Assembly: GCF_002280675.1 (NCBI RefSeq)
Contig: NZ_NCEN01000012.1
Coordinates: 1 to 64,000 of the forward strand
Direction of reading: 5' to 3'
From: Novosphingobium sp. 32-60-15
Lineage (GTDB): Bacteria > Pseudomonadota > Alphaproteobacteria > Sphingomonadales > Sphingomonadaceae
DNA length: 64,000 nt
The position numbers and the translations under genes are program-made. The notes below the pieces were generated by a model. It ran no database searches. It saw nothing but the letters and a program-made list of their open reading frames with translations, and was not told the origin of the DNA. Within the stretch, counting starts at the first letter, position 1. Every line of letters starts with the position of its first letter. Positions 19,465-26,820 of this stretch are shown one piece after another.

Positions 19465-19869
19465 TCAAGACAGAGCGGGAGGACCGCGCAATGGTGGGGA
19501 AAGATAGGCCGGCCGCGTTGGGCTGGCCATGCTTACTGGTGCGAAGGCCAGTGCAAGAATGAATGCCAATGCCAACAGCAGCAGGACGGGGTCGGTTCCG
19601 CCGATCATTGCGCCGGAAAGCGATGAAAATGGGCATGTGCCCTTATGATTGGCCTCAGACTTGCCACTGCCACTAGGCTTCGCCGGCACTACAATCTTGG
19701 TCGTGGTCACCGCACCAAGCGAGTCATGACATACTTCGATAGTCAGCACTTTTGCGGTCAAGTCGATCATCATGCCCGACGGAACAACAACCTTCATGCA
19801 AAGCGCCAGCATTGCCAATGTTATGGCAACACTTCGACACCGCAGGATCAAGGCTCGCAACGTCTGCAT
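19465..19869 (-). CDS. DUF2946-type small membrane protein
   Basis: A 134-residue protein from ATG 19869; GTG 19905 is an alternative start, and neither has a clear ribosome site. It has an N-terminal hydrophobic helix, then a periplasmic part with CHDSLG and HKGTCPFSSL, and a second hydrophobic helix (LLLLALAFILALAFAPV). Small proteins with scattered Cys/His between two helices and a position beside TonB receptors fit the DUF2946 family, which has no established function. It probably leads the operon with the receptor and PepSY genes, with a 150-base gap that contains a small CCCGG/CCGGG hairpin at 19443-19456. Confidence 0.55.
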   Translation of the reverse strand: MQTLRALILRCRSVAITLAMLALCMKVVVPSGMMIDLTAKVLTIEVCHDSLGAVTTTKIVVPAKPSGSGKSEANHKGTCPFSSLSGAMIGGTDPVLLLLALAFILALAFAPVSMASPTRPAYLSPPLRGPPALS

Positions 19870-20370
19870 TTCGGCGCGGATAATGGGACGATCCCGATTT
19901 GTCACGACAATATCGCAAAAGCATCAGCCAGAATTCTGGCGTGAGTGAAGAGCAGTTTCTGACAACGTCCGAAGCCTTGCCCAACGTCCCGGCTATTGGC
20001 GATTTCAGCCACCAGACCGCGCGATACGGCTTTCGGAAAGCCTGCTTCCAGCGCTTGATAGATACTCAACTTTGATGCCCCTGCCCCAAATGTTCAAAGC
20101 GCCAAGAGCGAGTGTACATGATGAGTACGCGCGCAATGGCGGTGGTAACGATACCGGACAGGGAGCCGTGAAAACACAAGGTGCAGCATCTGGACAACGA
20201 TGCCGATCCGCTAAACAAATGCTAACACCAATGTTGGCGCACTGCGCGCGCGCGATGCAACAGGAAACGCTAATCGGCAGACCACTTTGCACAACATTAA
20301 TCAACGGCACCTGTGGACCAGGGCGGCCCTAGCCTTTCCGAATCGTTTCCTATTCGTTCACAAGGGCGGC
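19870..20370. other. Gene-poor stretch
   Basis: About 500 bases with no reading frame that I can support on either strand. Composition is less GC-rich than the flanks. It includes a short alternating GC run near 20250 (gcgcgcgcgcg) and presumably the promoter of the DUF2946/receptor operon at its left side. No repeat pair, tRNA fragment or insertion sequence end was recognised. Confidence 0.5.
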
Positions 20371-20606
20371 ATGGGAAGCAAACGGCTAGTCGGCATCGCA
20401 GCTTACGGTCGGCACAGCTATCACCTGCAAGTTCAATATACCAATTGCGCGCATTCTACCGTCCATGATCCTGAGACGCTGATAACACTCTGCCATCGGC
20501 GGGGCTGGTCCCGTTGCATGCCACAGCACAACTCGAACAACGCTTTAGATGCAATGATTGTGGAAACCGGAAACTGCAGTGTGGTCGATTATCGACCATA
20601 GGGTGA
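20371..20606 (+). pseudogene. Frameshifted zinc-ribbon-like small protein
   Basis: From ATG 20371 the frame encodes KRLVGIAAYGRHSY, then TNCAHSTVHDPETL and CHRRGWSR. The frame is then lost near 20515, and the -1 frame continues with LEQRFRCNDCGNRKLQ to TGA at 20604-20606. Joined, this gives a two-part CxxC zinc-ribbon layout like small uncharacterised proteins I associate with sphingomonads. The first expected Cys is replaced by Tyr (QYTNCAH), so decay, not a sequencing error alone, is likely. The intact family has no known function. Confidence 0.55.
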
Positions 20607-20711
20607 CCGCTAGAGTTCAGGGCACAACCGTACTAAGCGGCAACCTCTTCAACGGTATTTTCAAGGGCGTTTCCAAATTCCCTTGAATTCACCAATGAAA
20701 TCAACAGGACT

Positions 20712-20801
20712 TGGCGGAGAGGCAGGGATTCGAACCCTGGATACGGTCACCCGTATGCCGCATTTCGAGTGCGGTGCATTCGACCACTCTGCCACCTCTC
20801 C
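20712..20801 (-). tRNA. tRNA-Ser (anticodon CGA)
   Basis: Ninety bases fold as a class II tRNA. The acceptor GGAGAGG pairs with CCTCTCC, the anticodon loop CTCGAAA carries CGA, there is a long variable arm (ATACGGGTGACCGTAT-like), and the T arm has GGTTCGAATCC. The discriminator is G and CCA is encoded at 20714-20712. It reads UCG codons. Confidence 0.96.
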
Positions 20802-20948
20802 GCGAAGTGTCCTTGGGTGCCAATAAAGGCATTGCCCGGTCGAGGAAGCGCGCCGTTAGCGCATGGTATCGGTCTTGCCAAGCAAAAAGCGGCCACCTTT
20901 TGCATGGGCTCGCTTGTTTGCGGCGCGGCATGTGCCTATATGCAAGGT

Positions 20949-21329
20949 ATGGACCGTGCGAGTTTCTTTTCGCCCCAAGCCGGGTGTGACATTTCGGCTC
21001 CCCCCGTTTCTTCGGCGCGCTTTTCAATTGGCGAAGTCGTGCGTCACCGCACATTCGGCTTTCGTGGTGTTGTGGTTGATGTTGATCCGGTTTTTGCAAA
21101 CAGCGAAGAATGGTATCAATCAATCCCCGAAGACATCCGCCCCGTGCGCGACCAGCCTTATTACCACTTGCTCGCCGAAAATGACGAAAGCAGCTATGTG
21201 GCCTATGTCAGCCAGCAAAACCTGCTGGGTGATGCAGACGCAGGGCCGGTTGATCATCCGTCTATCGAAGAGATGTTCGAAGGCTTTCGCAACGGTCGGT
21301 ACCATCTGCACCGCAGCCTGTCGCACTGA
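20949..21329 (+). CDS. hspQ: HspQ/YccV family protein
   Basis: The 126-residue protein contains the HspQ domain from about residue 27, beginning ARFSIGEVVRHRTFGFRG and including VDPVFANSEEWYQSIP and PYYHLLAENDESSYVAYVS, all conserved in this family. HspQ (hemimethylated DNA-binding YccV) in Escherichia coli is a heat-induced specificity factor for the Lon protease. ATG 20949 is used because CAAGG lies just before it; ATG 20940 would add three residues. It stands alone between a tRNA gene and a convergent permease gene. Confidence 0.88.
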   Translation: MDRASFFSPQAGCDISAPPVSSARFSIGEVVRHRTFGFRGVVVDVDPVFANSEEWYQSIPEDIRPVRDQPYYHLLAENDESSYVAYVSQQNLLGDADAGPVDHPSIEEMFEGFRNGRYHLHRSLSH

Positions 21330-21365
21330 AAGCCGTGTGGGGGCATAAACGCCCCCCAACGTCCT

Positions 21366-22262
21366 TCAACTTTTGAGCCGCCAGCCTGATCGCAACGCGA
21401 TGTAAAGCAGCGCCGCGATGGCAAGGTTCAACACACCCAGACCAATCGCGCCATGCAGAACCGCAAGGTTAGTATCGCCAATATCGCTCTTGCCCAAAAA
21501 ACCGAAGCGGAAGCCCGAAATAACGTAGAAAATCGGATTGGCACGGCTAACCGCCTGAAACGCGGGGGCCAGATTATCGATCACATAAAATGTGCCCGAA
21601 AGCATCGACAGCGGCGTAATCACGAAGTTGGTGATCGCGGCGTTATGGTCGAATTTCTCCGCCCAGATCGATGCCAGGACCCCGATCAGCGCCAGCAGGA
21701 TCGAACCCATAAGGCCGAACCAGACCACCGCCCACACATGCGCGATGCTCAAATCCACGCCCGGCCACAGCGCCATGGCCGCAGCAACCGCGAATCCGAC
21801 CAGAACAGCGCGAGTCACCGCCGCGCCAACCAGCGCCGCCATCAATTCGCCCGTGCTGATGGGCGGCATCAAATAATCGACGATCGTACCCTGAATCTTG
21901 CCGACAAGCAGGCTGAAGCTGGAATTGGCGAAGGAATTGTTGATCATCGCCATCGCGATCAGGCCGGGTGCCACAAACGTGGCAAAGTTCACGCCCAGCA
22001 CAATCCGGCTGCTGCCACTGGCTCCACCGCCCAAAGCCAGCGTGAAAATCATCAGATAAAGCAGCGTGGTTACAGCAGGTGCCCAGATCGTCTGGGTCTG
22101 CACCTTGAAGAAACGCCGGACTTCCTTCATATAGAGGGTCCACAGCCCCAACCTGTTGAAGCCGCGAAATATCGGCTGCCCTGGTGGAGTGAAGGTTCCG
22201 GCGTTGCGGGTGTTCGCTTTGTCGGTGATGACCCCATCTTGGGGCAACGATTGAATGGCCAT
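21366..22262 (-). CDS. ABC-2 type transporter permease
   Basis: A 298-residue membrane protein. After a cytoplasmic N-terminus comes the segment LYMKEVRRFFKVQTQTIWAP, typical of ABC-2 permeases, then six hydrophobic segments, with FSLLVGKIQGTIVDYLMPP between helices 2 and 3 and the SMLSGTFYVIDNLAPAFQ loop late. Such permeases pair with a separate ATPase to export lipids, polysaccharide or drugs. No ATPase gene is adjacent, which is unusual; it may be encoded elsewhere. Start ATG 22262 leaves a 115-base region shared with the divergent gcrA gene. The substrate is unknown. Confidence 0.8.
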   Translation of the reverse strand: MAIQSLPQDGVITDKANTRNAGTFTPPGQPIFRGFNRLGLWTLYMKEVRRFFKVQTQTIWAPAVTTLLYLMIFTLALGGGASGSSRIVLGVNFATFVAPGLIAMAMINNSFANSSFSLLVGKIQGTIVDYLMPPISTGELMAALVGAAVTRAVLVGFAVAAAMALWPGVDLSIAHVWAVVWFGLMGSILLALIGVLASIWAEKFDHNAAITNFVITPLSMLSGTFYVIDNLAPAFQAVSRANPIFYVISGFRFGFLGKSDIGDTNLAVLHGAIGLGVLNLAIAALLYIALRSGWRLKS

Positions 22263-22377
22263 GTCAGTGCGGTATCGCGCGGACAAGCCAATGGCAAGAA
22301 TTGCCGACCGGGCATTGTTGCCCGGACAGAAGAAAACGGTCGGGCCCTGCCCCTCCGCATGAAGGACGTTTGAAGGC

Positions 22378-23085
22378 ATGAGCTGGACCGAAGAGCGCAT
22401 CGAAAAGCTGGCAAAGATGTGGGAAGGCGGATCAACCGCCAGCCAGATCGCCGAAGAGCTTGGCGGTGTCAGCCGCAACGCCGTCATCGGCAAAGCCCAT
22501 CGTCTGGGCCTGAAAGCGCGCCCCTCCCCGGTAAAAGCCAACGACAAGACCGAGGCTCCGGTTGTTGCCGCAGCGCCAAAGGTGGCCAAGCCAACGCCGC
22601 CGCCGGCGCCCGAACCGAAGATGGCAGCGCCGCCGCGTCCGGCCCCTACGCCCACTCCTCCACCGGCACCGCGTGCTGCTCCGGCAACTCCTGAACTGCG
22701 CGATATAACAGCCGATCCGGGCGCTGATGTACCTGCGCCCAAACCGATGCCGCGAATCGTCTCGGTCGGCCCCGGCGGTTTCTTGCGCCAGGGCCCCGGT
22801 GACCAGCAGGCTCCAATCCCGCCCGCACCGCCGCGTCGGCTTGTTCCTGCGCGGCCAAGCCCGGAAATCTCGGAAAAGACCAGCCTGCTCGATCTCAATG
22901 ATCGCATTTGCCGCTGGCCGATGGGCCACCCCGGTGAACCTGATTTCCACTTTTGCGGTGACAAGGTGAACCCTGGGTTCCCTTACTGTGTCGATCATTG
23001 TGGCCGCGCATATCAGGCGCAATTGCCACGTGGACACCGTCGTCCTCCGCCGCCGATGCCGTTTGGCGGGCCTCGCGTTCGTTAA
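22378..23085 (+). CDS. gcrA: GcrA cell cycle regulator
   Basis: The 235-residue protein starts MSWTEERIEKLAKMW and continues with SASQIAEELG-like helix-turn-helix residues (TASQIAEELGGVSRNAVIGK), the hallmark of GcrA. GcrA binds sigma70 RNA polymerase and GANTC sites methylated by CcrM, driving S-phase and division genes in alphaproteobacteria. Residues about 55-160 are a long Pro/Ala linker. The C-terminal part (from about 165) holds DLNDRICRWPMGHPG and FCGDK...YCVDHC, the conserved polymerase-binding region with cysteines. It lies divergent from an ABC permease and 72 bases before a diguanylate cyclase gene. Confidence 0.95.
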   Translation: MSWTEERIEKLAKMWEGGSTASQIAEELGGVSRNAVIGKAHRLGLKARPSPVKANDKTEAPVVAAAPKVAKPTPPPAPEPKMAAPPRPAPTPTPPPAPRAAPATPELRDITADPGADVPAPKPMPRIVSVGPGGFLRQGPGDQQAPIPPAPPRRLVPARPSPEISEKTSLLDLNDRICRWPMGHPGEPDFHFCGDKVNPGFPYCVDHCGRAYQAQLPRGHRRPPPPMPFGGPRVR

Positions 23086-23157
23086 AATTTGAAGATTTTT
23101 CTCCGGAAGAATACCTAATCGCCAAATCCCGGGCGTTGCAGTGGTTAATTCCCTGCA

Positions 23158-24345
23158 ATGCCCGCCGTTCTTCGAGACATGAATCACGAAGAATCAGCGC
23201 GCGGTTCGCGGTCCCGTTTGCTCAAGTGGCTAGGCTTGTCTGACGACGAGCAAGCCGCTGAGGCCACTCCTTCAGCTGATTCAGAATCATTACGGGATAT
23301 AACTTCCCGCGACATCTGGTTGCCAGCGAAGCGCCGGATGATCGGTAAAGTGGCTGATTTCCTTATCGATCATGATCTTGAAGTGATGCCCCGGACACTG
23401 GGCATCGCTTATGATTGCGTCACCGGTGGCAACCCGAAGCTTTCGCAGTTGATCCTTGAACGCACAGAGACCGGTCTGCCGATCACGCTGAAGTGGTTGG
23501 AACAAATGCAGCGCGAAGCAGACGGCGAAAGCAGCGCCGAAATGCTCGCAGCGTTGATGGCCCGCCTTGAAGAGAGCCTGCAAGAGTTCTCGCGGACCAC
23601 CAACAGTGCCCGTTCTGCAACGAGCGAATATGGCGCTGCATTGCAACAACACGTTGATGATCTTGAACAGGTCAGCAAGGCGGGAATCGTCATCACCGAG
23701 CTGGCCTCATTGGCCCGGGCCATGATGAGCCGGACCCGCGAAATCGAACACAACCTTAGTGAATCCGAAAAGCGCGCATCAACGTTACAGCAGAGTCTGG
23801 ACGAAGCGCGCCGGGTCGCGGACGAAGACCACCTGACCGGCCTGCCCAACCGCCGCGCCTTTGAACTGATGTTCGACAAGGAAATCGAAAGCGCAAAAGA
23901 AGCTGGCGAATCTTTGTGCGTGGCATTTGTCGACATTGATCATTTCAAGCGCGTCAACGACACGCATGGCCATGCTTCGGGTGACCGTGTGCTCAAAGTG
24001 GTCGCAGAAACGCTTAGCCGCATCTCCAACGCGCGCTGCCACGTAGCGCGGCACGGGGGCGAGGAATTCGCGGTTATTTTCCGTGCGATTACGCCGGAAA
24101 AGGCATGGCAAAGGCTTGATGGAGCGCGTGAGGAGATTTCCGAAAGACGCCTCGTCAACCGCGCAACCGATATGCCGTTTGGGAAGATCACCTTCTCGGG
24201 CGGCATTGCCGACGTGTTCGCTTATGATTCAAAAAGCGAAGCGTTGCGCGCCGCTGACGAGGCACTGTACACCGCCAAGCAGTCTGGCCGCAATTTGATC
24301 AAGCTGGCAGGCCAAAATCCGCCACCCCTGCAGGATGCCGCCTGA
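23158..24345 (+). CDS. GGDEF diguanylate cyclase
   Basis: About 395 residues; ATG 23179 (MNHEES) is a plausible later start. The N-terminal 200 residues are helical with a likely coiled coil (SESEKRASTLQQSLDEARR) leading to the GGDEF domain at about 220-380, with DEDHLTGLPNRRAFE, VDIDHFKRVNDTHGH and the active-site GGEEF. It should make cyclic di-GMP from two GTP. The usual inhibitory I-site RxxD five residues before GGEEF is NARC here, so product inhibition through that site is probably lost. No membrane segment or sensor domain is visible. It lies just after gcrA, but co-transcription is not shown. Confidence 0.88.
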   Translation: MPAVLRDMNHEESARGSRSRLLKWLGLSDDEQAAEATPSADSESLRDITSRDIWLPAKRRMIGKVADFLIDHDLEVMPRTLGIAYDCVTGGNPKLSQLILERTETGLPITLKWLEQMQREADGESSAEMLAALMARLEESLQEFSRTTNSARSATSEYGAALQQHVDDLEQVSKAGIVITELASLARAMMSRTREIEHNLSESEKRASTLQQSLDEARRVADEDHLTGLPNRRAFELMFDKEIESAKEAGESLCVAFVDIDHFKRVNDTHGHASGDRVLKVVAETLSRISNARCHVARHGGEEFAVIFRAITPEKAWQRLDGAREEISERRLVNRATDMPFGKITFSGGIADVFAYDSKSEALRAADEALYTAKQSGRNLIKLAGQNPPPLQDAA

Positions 24346-24359
24346 CCCATCCCGCAGTC

Positions 24360-24389
24360 ATGCAAGCGACGGCTTGCCGTCCCGTGCAT
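24360..24389. terminator. Hairpin between convergent genes
   Basis: ATGCA pairs with TGCAT on the outside, and GACGG with CCGTC around a CTTG loop inside. It sits between the stop of the cyclase gene and the stop of the convergent small gene, a usual place for a bidirectional transcript end. No T run follows, so the call is tentative. Confidence 0.4.
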
Positions 24390-24409
24390 AACTGACCGGG
24401 ATCAATGCC

Positions 24410-24640
24410 CTAGCGGTATTGCGAGTTCTGGCTGCGCTGGAAGGTGTAACGTGCGACGTTACCTTCGATCATGTCCTTCTTGAACACGATACGCATCTCA
24501 TCGGCACCTTCTTCGCGCGTACACACAAGGCGGGTTCCGCCCGATGGCAGCGTTTCAATCGCACTGATGGAAACACCGGCTTGATCGCAGCGGGTGCGGA
24601 CTTTTGCTTCTGGTAAGCTCAGATTCATGGCGCGGCTCAT
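24410..24640 (-). CDS. Small conserved-looking protein of unknown function (76 residues)
   Basis: I do not recognise this protein. It is 76 residues, soluble, with Cys18 and Cys40, and an alternating pattern (LPSGGTRLVCTREEGADEMR, then VARYTFQRSQ) suggesting a small beta-rich fold. Its ATG at 24640 overlaps the TGA of the upstream gene by four bases (ATGA), so translation is coupled and the pair is likely a functional unit. A second in-frame ATG lies four codons in. The coupling and balanced composition argue for a real gene. Both genes sit behind the hairpin at 24868-24888. Confidence 0.65.
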   Translation of the reverse strand: MSRAMNLSLPEAKVRTRCDQAGVSISAIETLPSGGTRLVCTREEGADEMRIVFKKDMIEGNVARYTFQRSQNSQYR

Positions 24641-24861
24641 GCGGTTATCCTTTGAATGGGAAGATCACGAAATTCGGCGTCGTCCATGACGAGCCCCCAG
24701 CCATTGGCGGCATTCGCACCTTCAGCGTGCTGCCATGCCTGAATGCGCGCGGCCACCGAATCAGCTGATTCAAGGTGGCGTGTACGCAGGCTGATATTCG
24801 TAGTGGTCATCGCGCGCATCAGCGATTGCTGGTGCTCGGCGTATTGGAAATTGAGGTCCAT
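24637..24861 (-). CDS. Small protein of unknown function (74 residues)
   Basis: An unrecognised 74-residue protein without signal peptide or membrane segment. The N-terminal half (MDLNFQYAEHQQSLMRAM) looks helical; the C-terminal half contains NGWGLVMDDAEFRDLP. It is the first gene of a two-gene unit and overlaps the next by ATGA. The start ATG 24861 has a perfect GGGAG six bases upstream, but that sequence is buried in the stem of a hairpin, so translation may be regulated by RNA structure. No neighbour suggests a role. Confidence 0.65.
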   Translation of the reverse strand: MDLNFQYAEHQQSLMRAMTTTNISLRTRHLESADSVAARIQAWQHAEGANAANGWGLVMDDAEFRDLPIQRITA

Positions 24862-24888
24862 GACGGACTCCCACTTCGTAAGCGGGAG
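24862..24888 (-). promoter_or_regulatory. Leader hairpin masking the ribosome binding site
   Basis: On the minus strand the 5' arm CTCCCGCTT (24888-24880) pairs with AAGTGGGAG (24876-24868) through nine pairs, one of them G-U, around a three-base loop. The GGGAG in the 3' arm is the Shine-Dalgarno sequence, six bases before the ATG at 24861. A stem that hides the SD is the layout of RNA thermometers and protein- or ligand-controlled leaders. Confidence 0.6.
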
Positions 24889-24991
24889 CGCATAGGGTCT
24901 CTCAGCCGATGATGCCTACAGTGGTCGTCTCATCGATGAGCATGCCATAGCCGCAAATGGTTGAAATTGCAACTTCTGTGGAGCTCGCGTC

Positions 24992-25447
24992 CTAACCCCG
25001 CCCGCGATAGGACGCCACTCCCTGATCCGGCAGCCAAAGCCCGGCGGGCGGTGGGCCGGATTGCCAGAACACGTCAATCGGAATGCCGCCGCGCGGATAC
25101 CAGTACCCGCCAATGCGCAGCCATAGCGGGTTCATTTCCGAAAACAGACGCTGGCCAATGCCAACAGTCACGTCTTCATGAAACCCTGCATGGTTACGGA
25201 ACGATCCGAGGAACAGCTTCAAAGCCTTTGATTCAACGATGGTTTCACCCGGCGCATAATCAATTACCAGATGGGCAAAATCAGGCTGTCCGGTAACGGG
25301 GCACAGCGACGTGAATTCCGGCGCGGCAAAGCGGATCATGTAAAGCGCGCCGGGACGCGGGTTGGGCACATAATCCAGCGCCGCCTCTTCCGGGCTGGCG
25401 GCAAGTGCGCTGGTCTTGCCAAGGTAAATCGGTCCTTCGCTGGCCAT
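24992..25447 (-). CDS. queF: NADPH-dependent 7-cyano-7-deazaguanine reductase
   Basis: The 151-residue length fits the short, single-domain QueF type. It reduces preQ0 to preQ1 in queuosine synthesis. The nucleophile Cys lies in [13 protein letters not shown], which also carries the catalytic Asp. [15 protein letters not shown] is the family motif that includes the QueF NADPH-binding segment, followed by GFHEDV. ATG 25447 has AAGGAC upstream. Other queuosine genes are not in the window. A perfect small hairpin (GCCTTTT/AAAAGGC) lies in the leader at 25478-25493 but does not resemble a preQ1 riboswitch. Confidence 0.93.
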   Translation of the reverse strand: MASEGPIYLGKTSALAASPEEAALDYVPNPRPGALYMIRFAAPEFTSLCPVTGQPDFAHLVIDYAPGETIVESKALKLFLGSFRNHAGFHEDVTVGIGQRLFSEMNPLWLRIGGYWYPRGGIPIDVFWQSGPPPAGLWLPDQGVASYRGRG

Positions 25448-25594
25448 GGTCTTAACGTCCTTGAATTTTGGTAATATGCCTTTTGGAAAAGGCCAAAGCA
25501 GCAGCGCCATGCACTTGTCGCAGCGTCAGGGCAAGTCAACGGCTCGTGCCCAATGGTTCAGCCGCGATTAAACCCCGCTACCGTGATCGCCAAA

Positions 25595-25628
25595 CGATGT
25601 GCAGGAACACGTCGATGTGCAGGAACAC
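25595..25628 (+). repeat. 18-bp tandem duplication at a gene start
   Basis: The 16-base unit cgatgtgcaggaacac occurs at 25595-25610 and again at 25613-25628, a period of 18 bases. Each copy carries an ATG and an AGGA. The first copy's AGGA is correctly spaced to serve the second copy's ATG. Confidence 0.75.
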
Positions 25629-26709
25629 GGGGCCGAAAGTGAAATTGCAAATACCAATAGCGTTATGGCTCGTGTTGATCAGCACAAGCGTCGCCGCGCA
25701 AGACGCCAATAGCTATCAGTTGCCGCCATCCCCCACGCCAACCCCGACCGCCGCAGGACCAGTTGTCACGGACGCGCCGCCGCCTCGAATTATTCCGACC
25801 CAGGCCCCGACGCCCGTAATTCTGATCGCTCCACCACCGACAAGGGCCGAAACTGCGCCAACGCCTGTTGTACGCCCAAACCCATCACAAAACCCGGCAC
25901 CAACCGCACGGCCAGCGCCTAGCGCAACGCCCACGCCATCCCCTGTGCCCGGCCTCCCCGCCAACGCACAAACCACCGAACCGCAGGCTTCACCTCCGCC
26001 TTTACCATCAACGCAGACCCCAACACATCAGCCGGAAGGCATGCCGTGGCCATGGATCGCGGTTGCGCTTGCGCTGATCCTCGCTGCGGGCGCTTGGCTC
26101 CTGTGGCGCCGCCAAAACACAGGCGCTCCATCGGTTCAGGTCCAACCTCCCGTTTTGCCCATCACGGCAACGCCCAAGCCACTGCCAGCTGCGCGCAAAC
26201 CGGACGCTCCTCGACCGGTCGCCTCGCCAATTGCACTTGACCTTGTCGCGATCCGCATGAGCGCGAGCCTGGTCAACGCGACGCTATCCTATCGCCTGAT
26301 CATCACGTGCGCAGACACCATCGAATCGCTGGTTGTGCGCGGTGACATGACATCAGCGCACGCATCGCGTCCCACTGAAGACCAGCTTGGCCTTGGCGAT
26401 GCGCCGATCCTTCACCGCACGGACCGCGCGAATAAAGATGAAGCAGTTGAACTCAAGGGTGAAATCCGCCTCCCCTTGGCCGCCATCACGCCCATCAATC
26501 ACGGCACGGCAGCGCTTTTCGTGCCACTGGTCCGTCTTGAAGTACACGGCACCTGCGCGGGCCAGCCGTTCACACTGCGTACGGCATACGTCATAGGCGT
26601 TGATGACCGCGCACCGGACGAACGGCTGCGCCCTTTCCGCCTTGATGCAGGGCCACGCGTCTATTCGGAACTGGGCCGGCGCGCGCTTGTCGTGCCTGCC
26701 TATGCCTGA
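25615..26709 (+). CDS. Proline-rich single-pass membrane protein of unknown function
   Basis: A 364-residue protein when started at ATG 25615, eight bases after AGGA. In-frame ATG 25597 and GTG 25639 are alternatives. It has a signal sequence (IALWLVLISTSVAAQ), then about 120 residues of Pro/Ala/Thr repeats, one membrane helix (WIAVALALILAAGAWLLW), another Pro-rich stretch, and a C-terminal domain of about 160 residues that looks beta-rich, beginning DLVAIRMSASLVNATLSY. The topology suggests a Pro-rich periplasmic arm and a cytoplasmic C-terminal domain. I do not recognise the domain. It is divergent from queF and 111 bases before sseA. Confidence 0.75.
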   Translation: MCRNTGPKVKLQIPIALWLVLISTSVAAQDANSYQLPPSPTPTPTAAGPVVTDAPPPRIIPTQAPTPVILIAPPPTRAETAPTPVVRPNPSQNPAPTARPAPSATPTPSPVPGLPANAQTTEPQASPPPLPSTQTPTHQPEGMPWPWIAVALALILAAGAWLLWRRQNTGAPSVQVQPPVLPITATPKPLPAARKPDAPRPVASPIALDLVAIRMSASLVNATLSYRLIITCADTIESLVVRGDMTSAHASRPTEDQLGLGDAPILHRTDRANKDEAVELKGEIRLPLAAITPINHGTAALFVPLVRLEVHGTCAGQPFTLRTAYVIGVDDRAPDERLRPFRLDAGPRVYSELGRRALVVPAYA

Positions 26710-26820
26710 TTATGTGCTATCACGTTTTCTGTCTCGACGCCCACCGACGTCACGGCTAATCTGATGGTGTTGAACCCGCACAAGATGGGTCGCACCAAGC
26801 AGGCAGGAGCACATAAAACC

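Noticed and set aside
20240..20260. Alternating GC run (gcgcgcgcgcg)
   Set aside because: Too short to argue for Z-DNA or a repeat locus in high-GC DNA.
25448..25560. preQ1 riboswitch upstream of queF
   Set aside because: A small perfect hairpin exists at 25478-25493, but the A-rich tail and pseudoknot pattern are absent.
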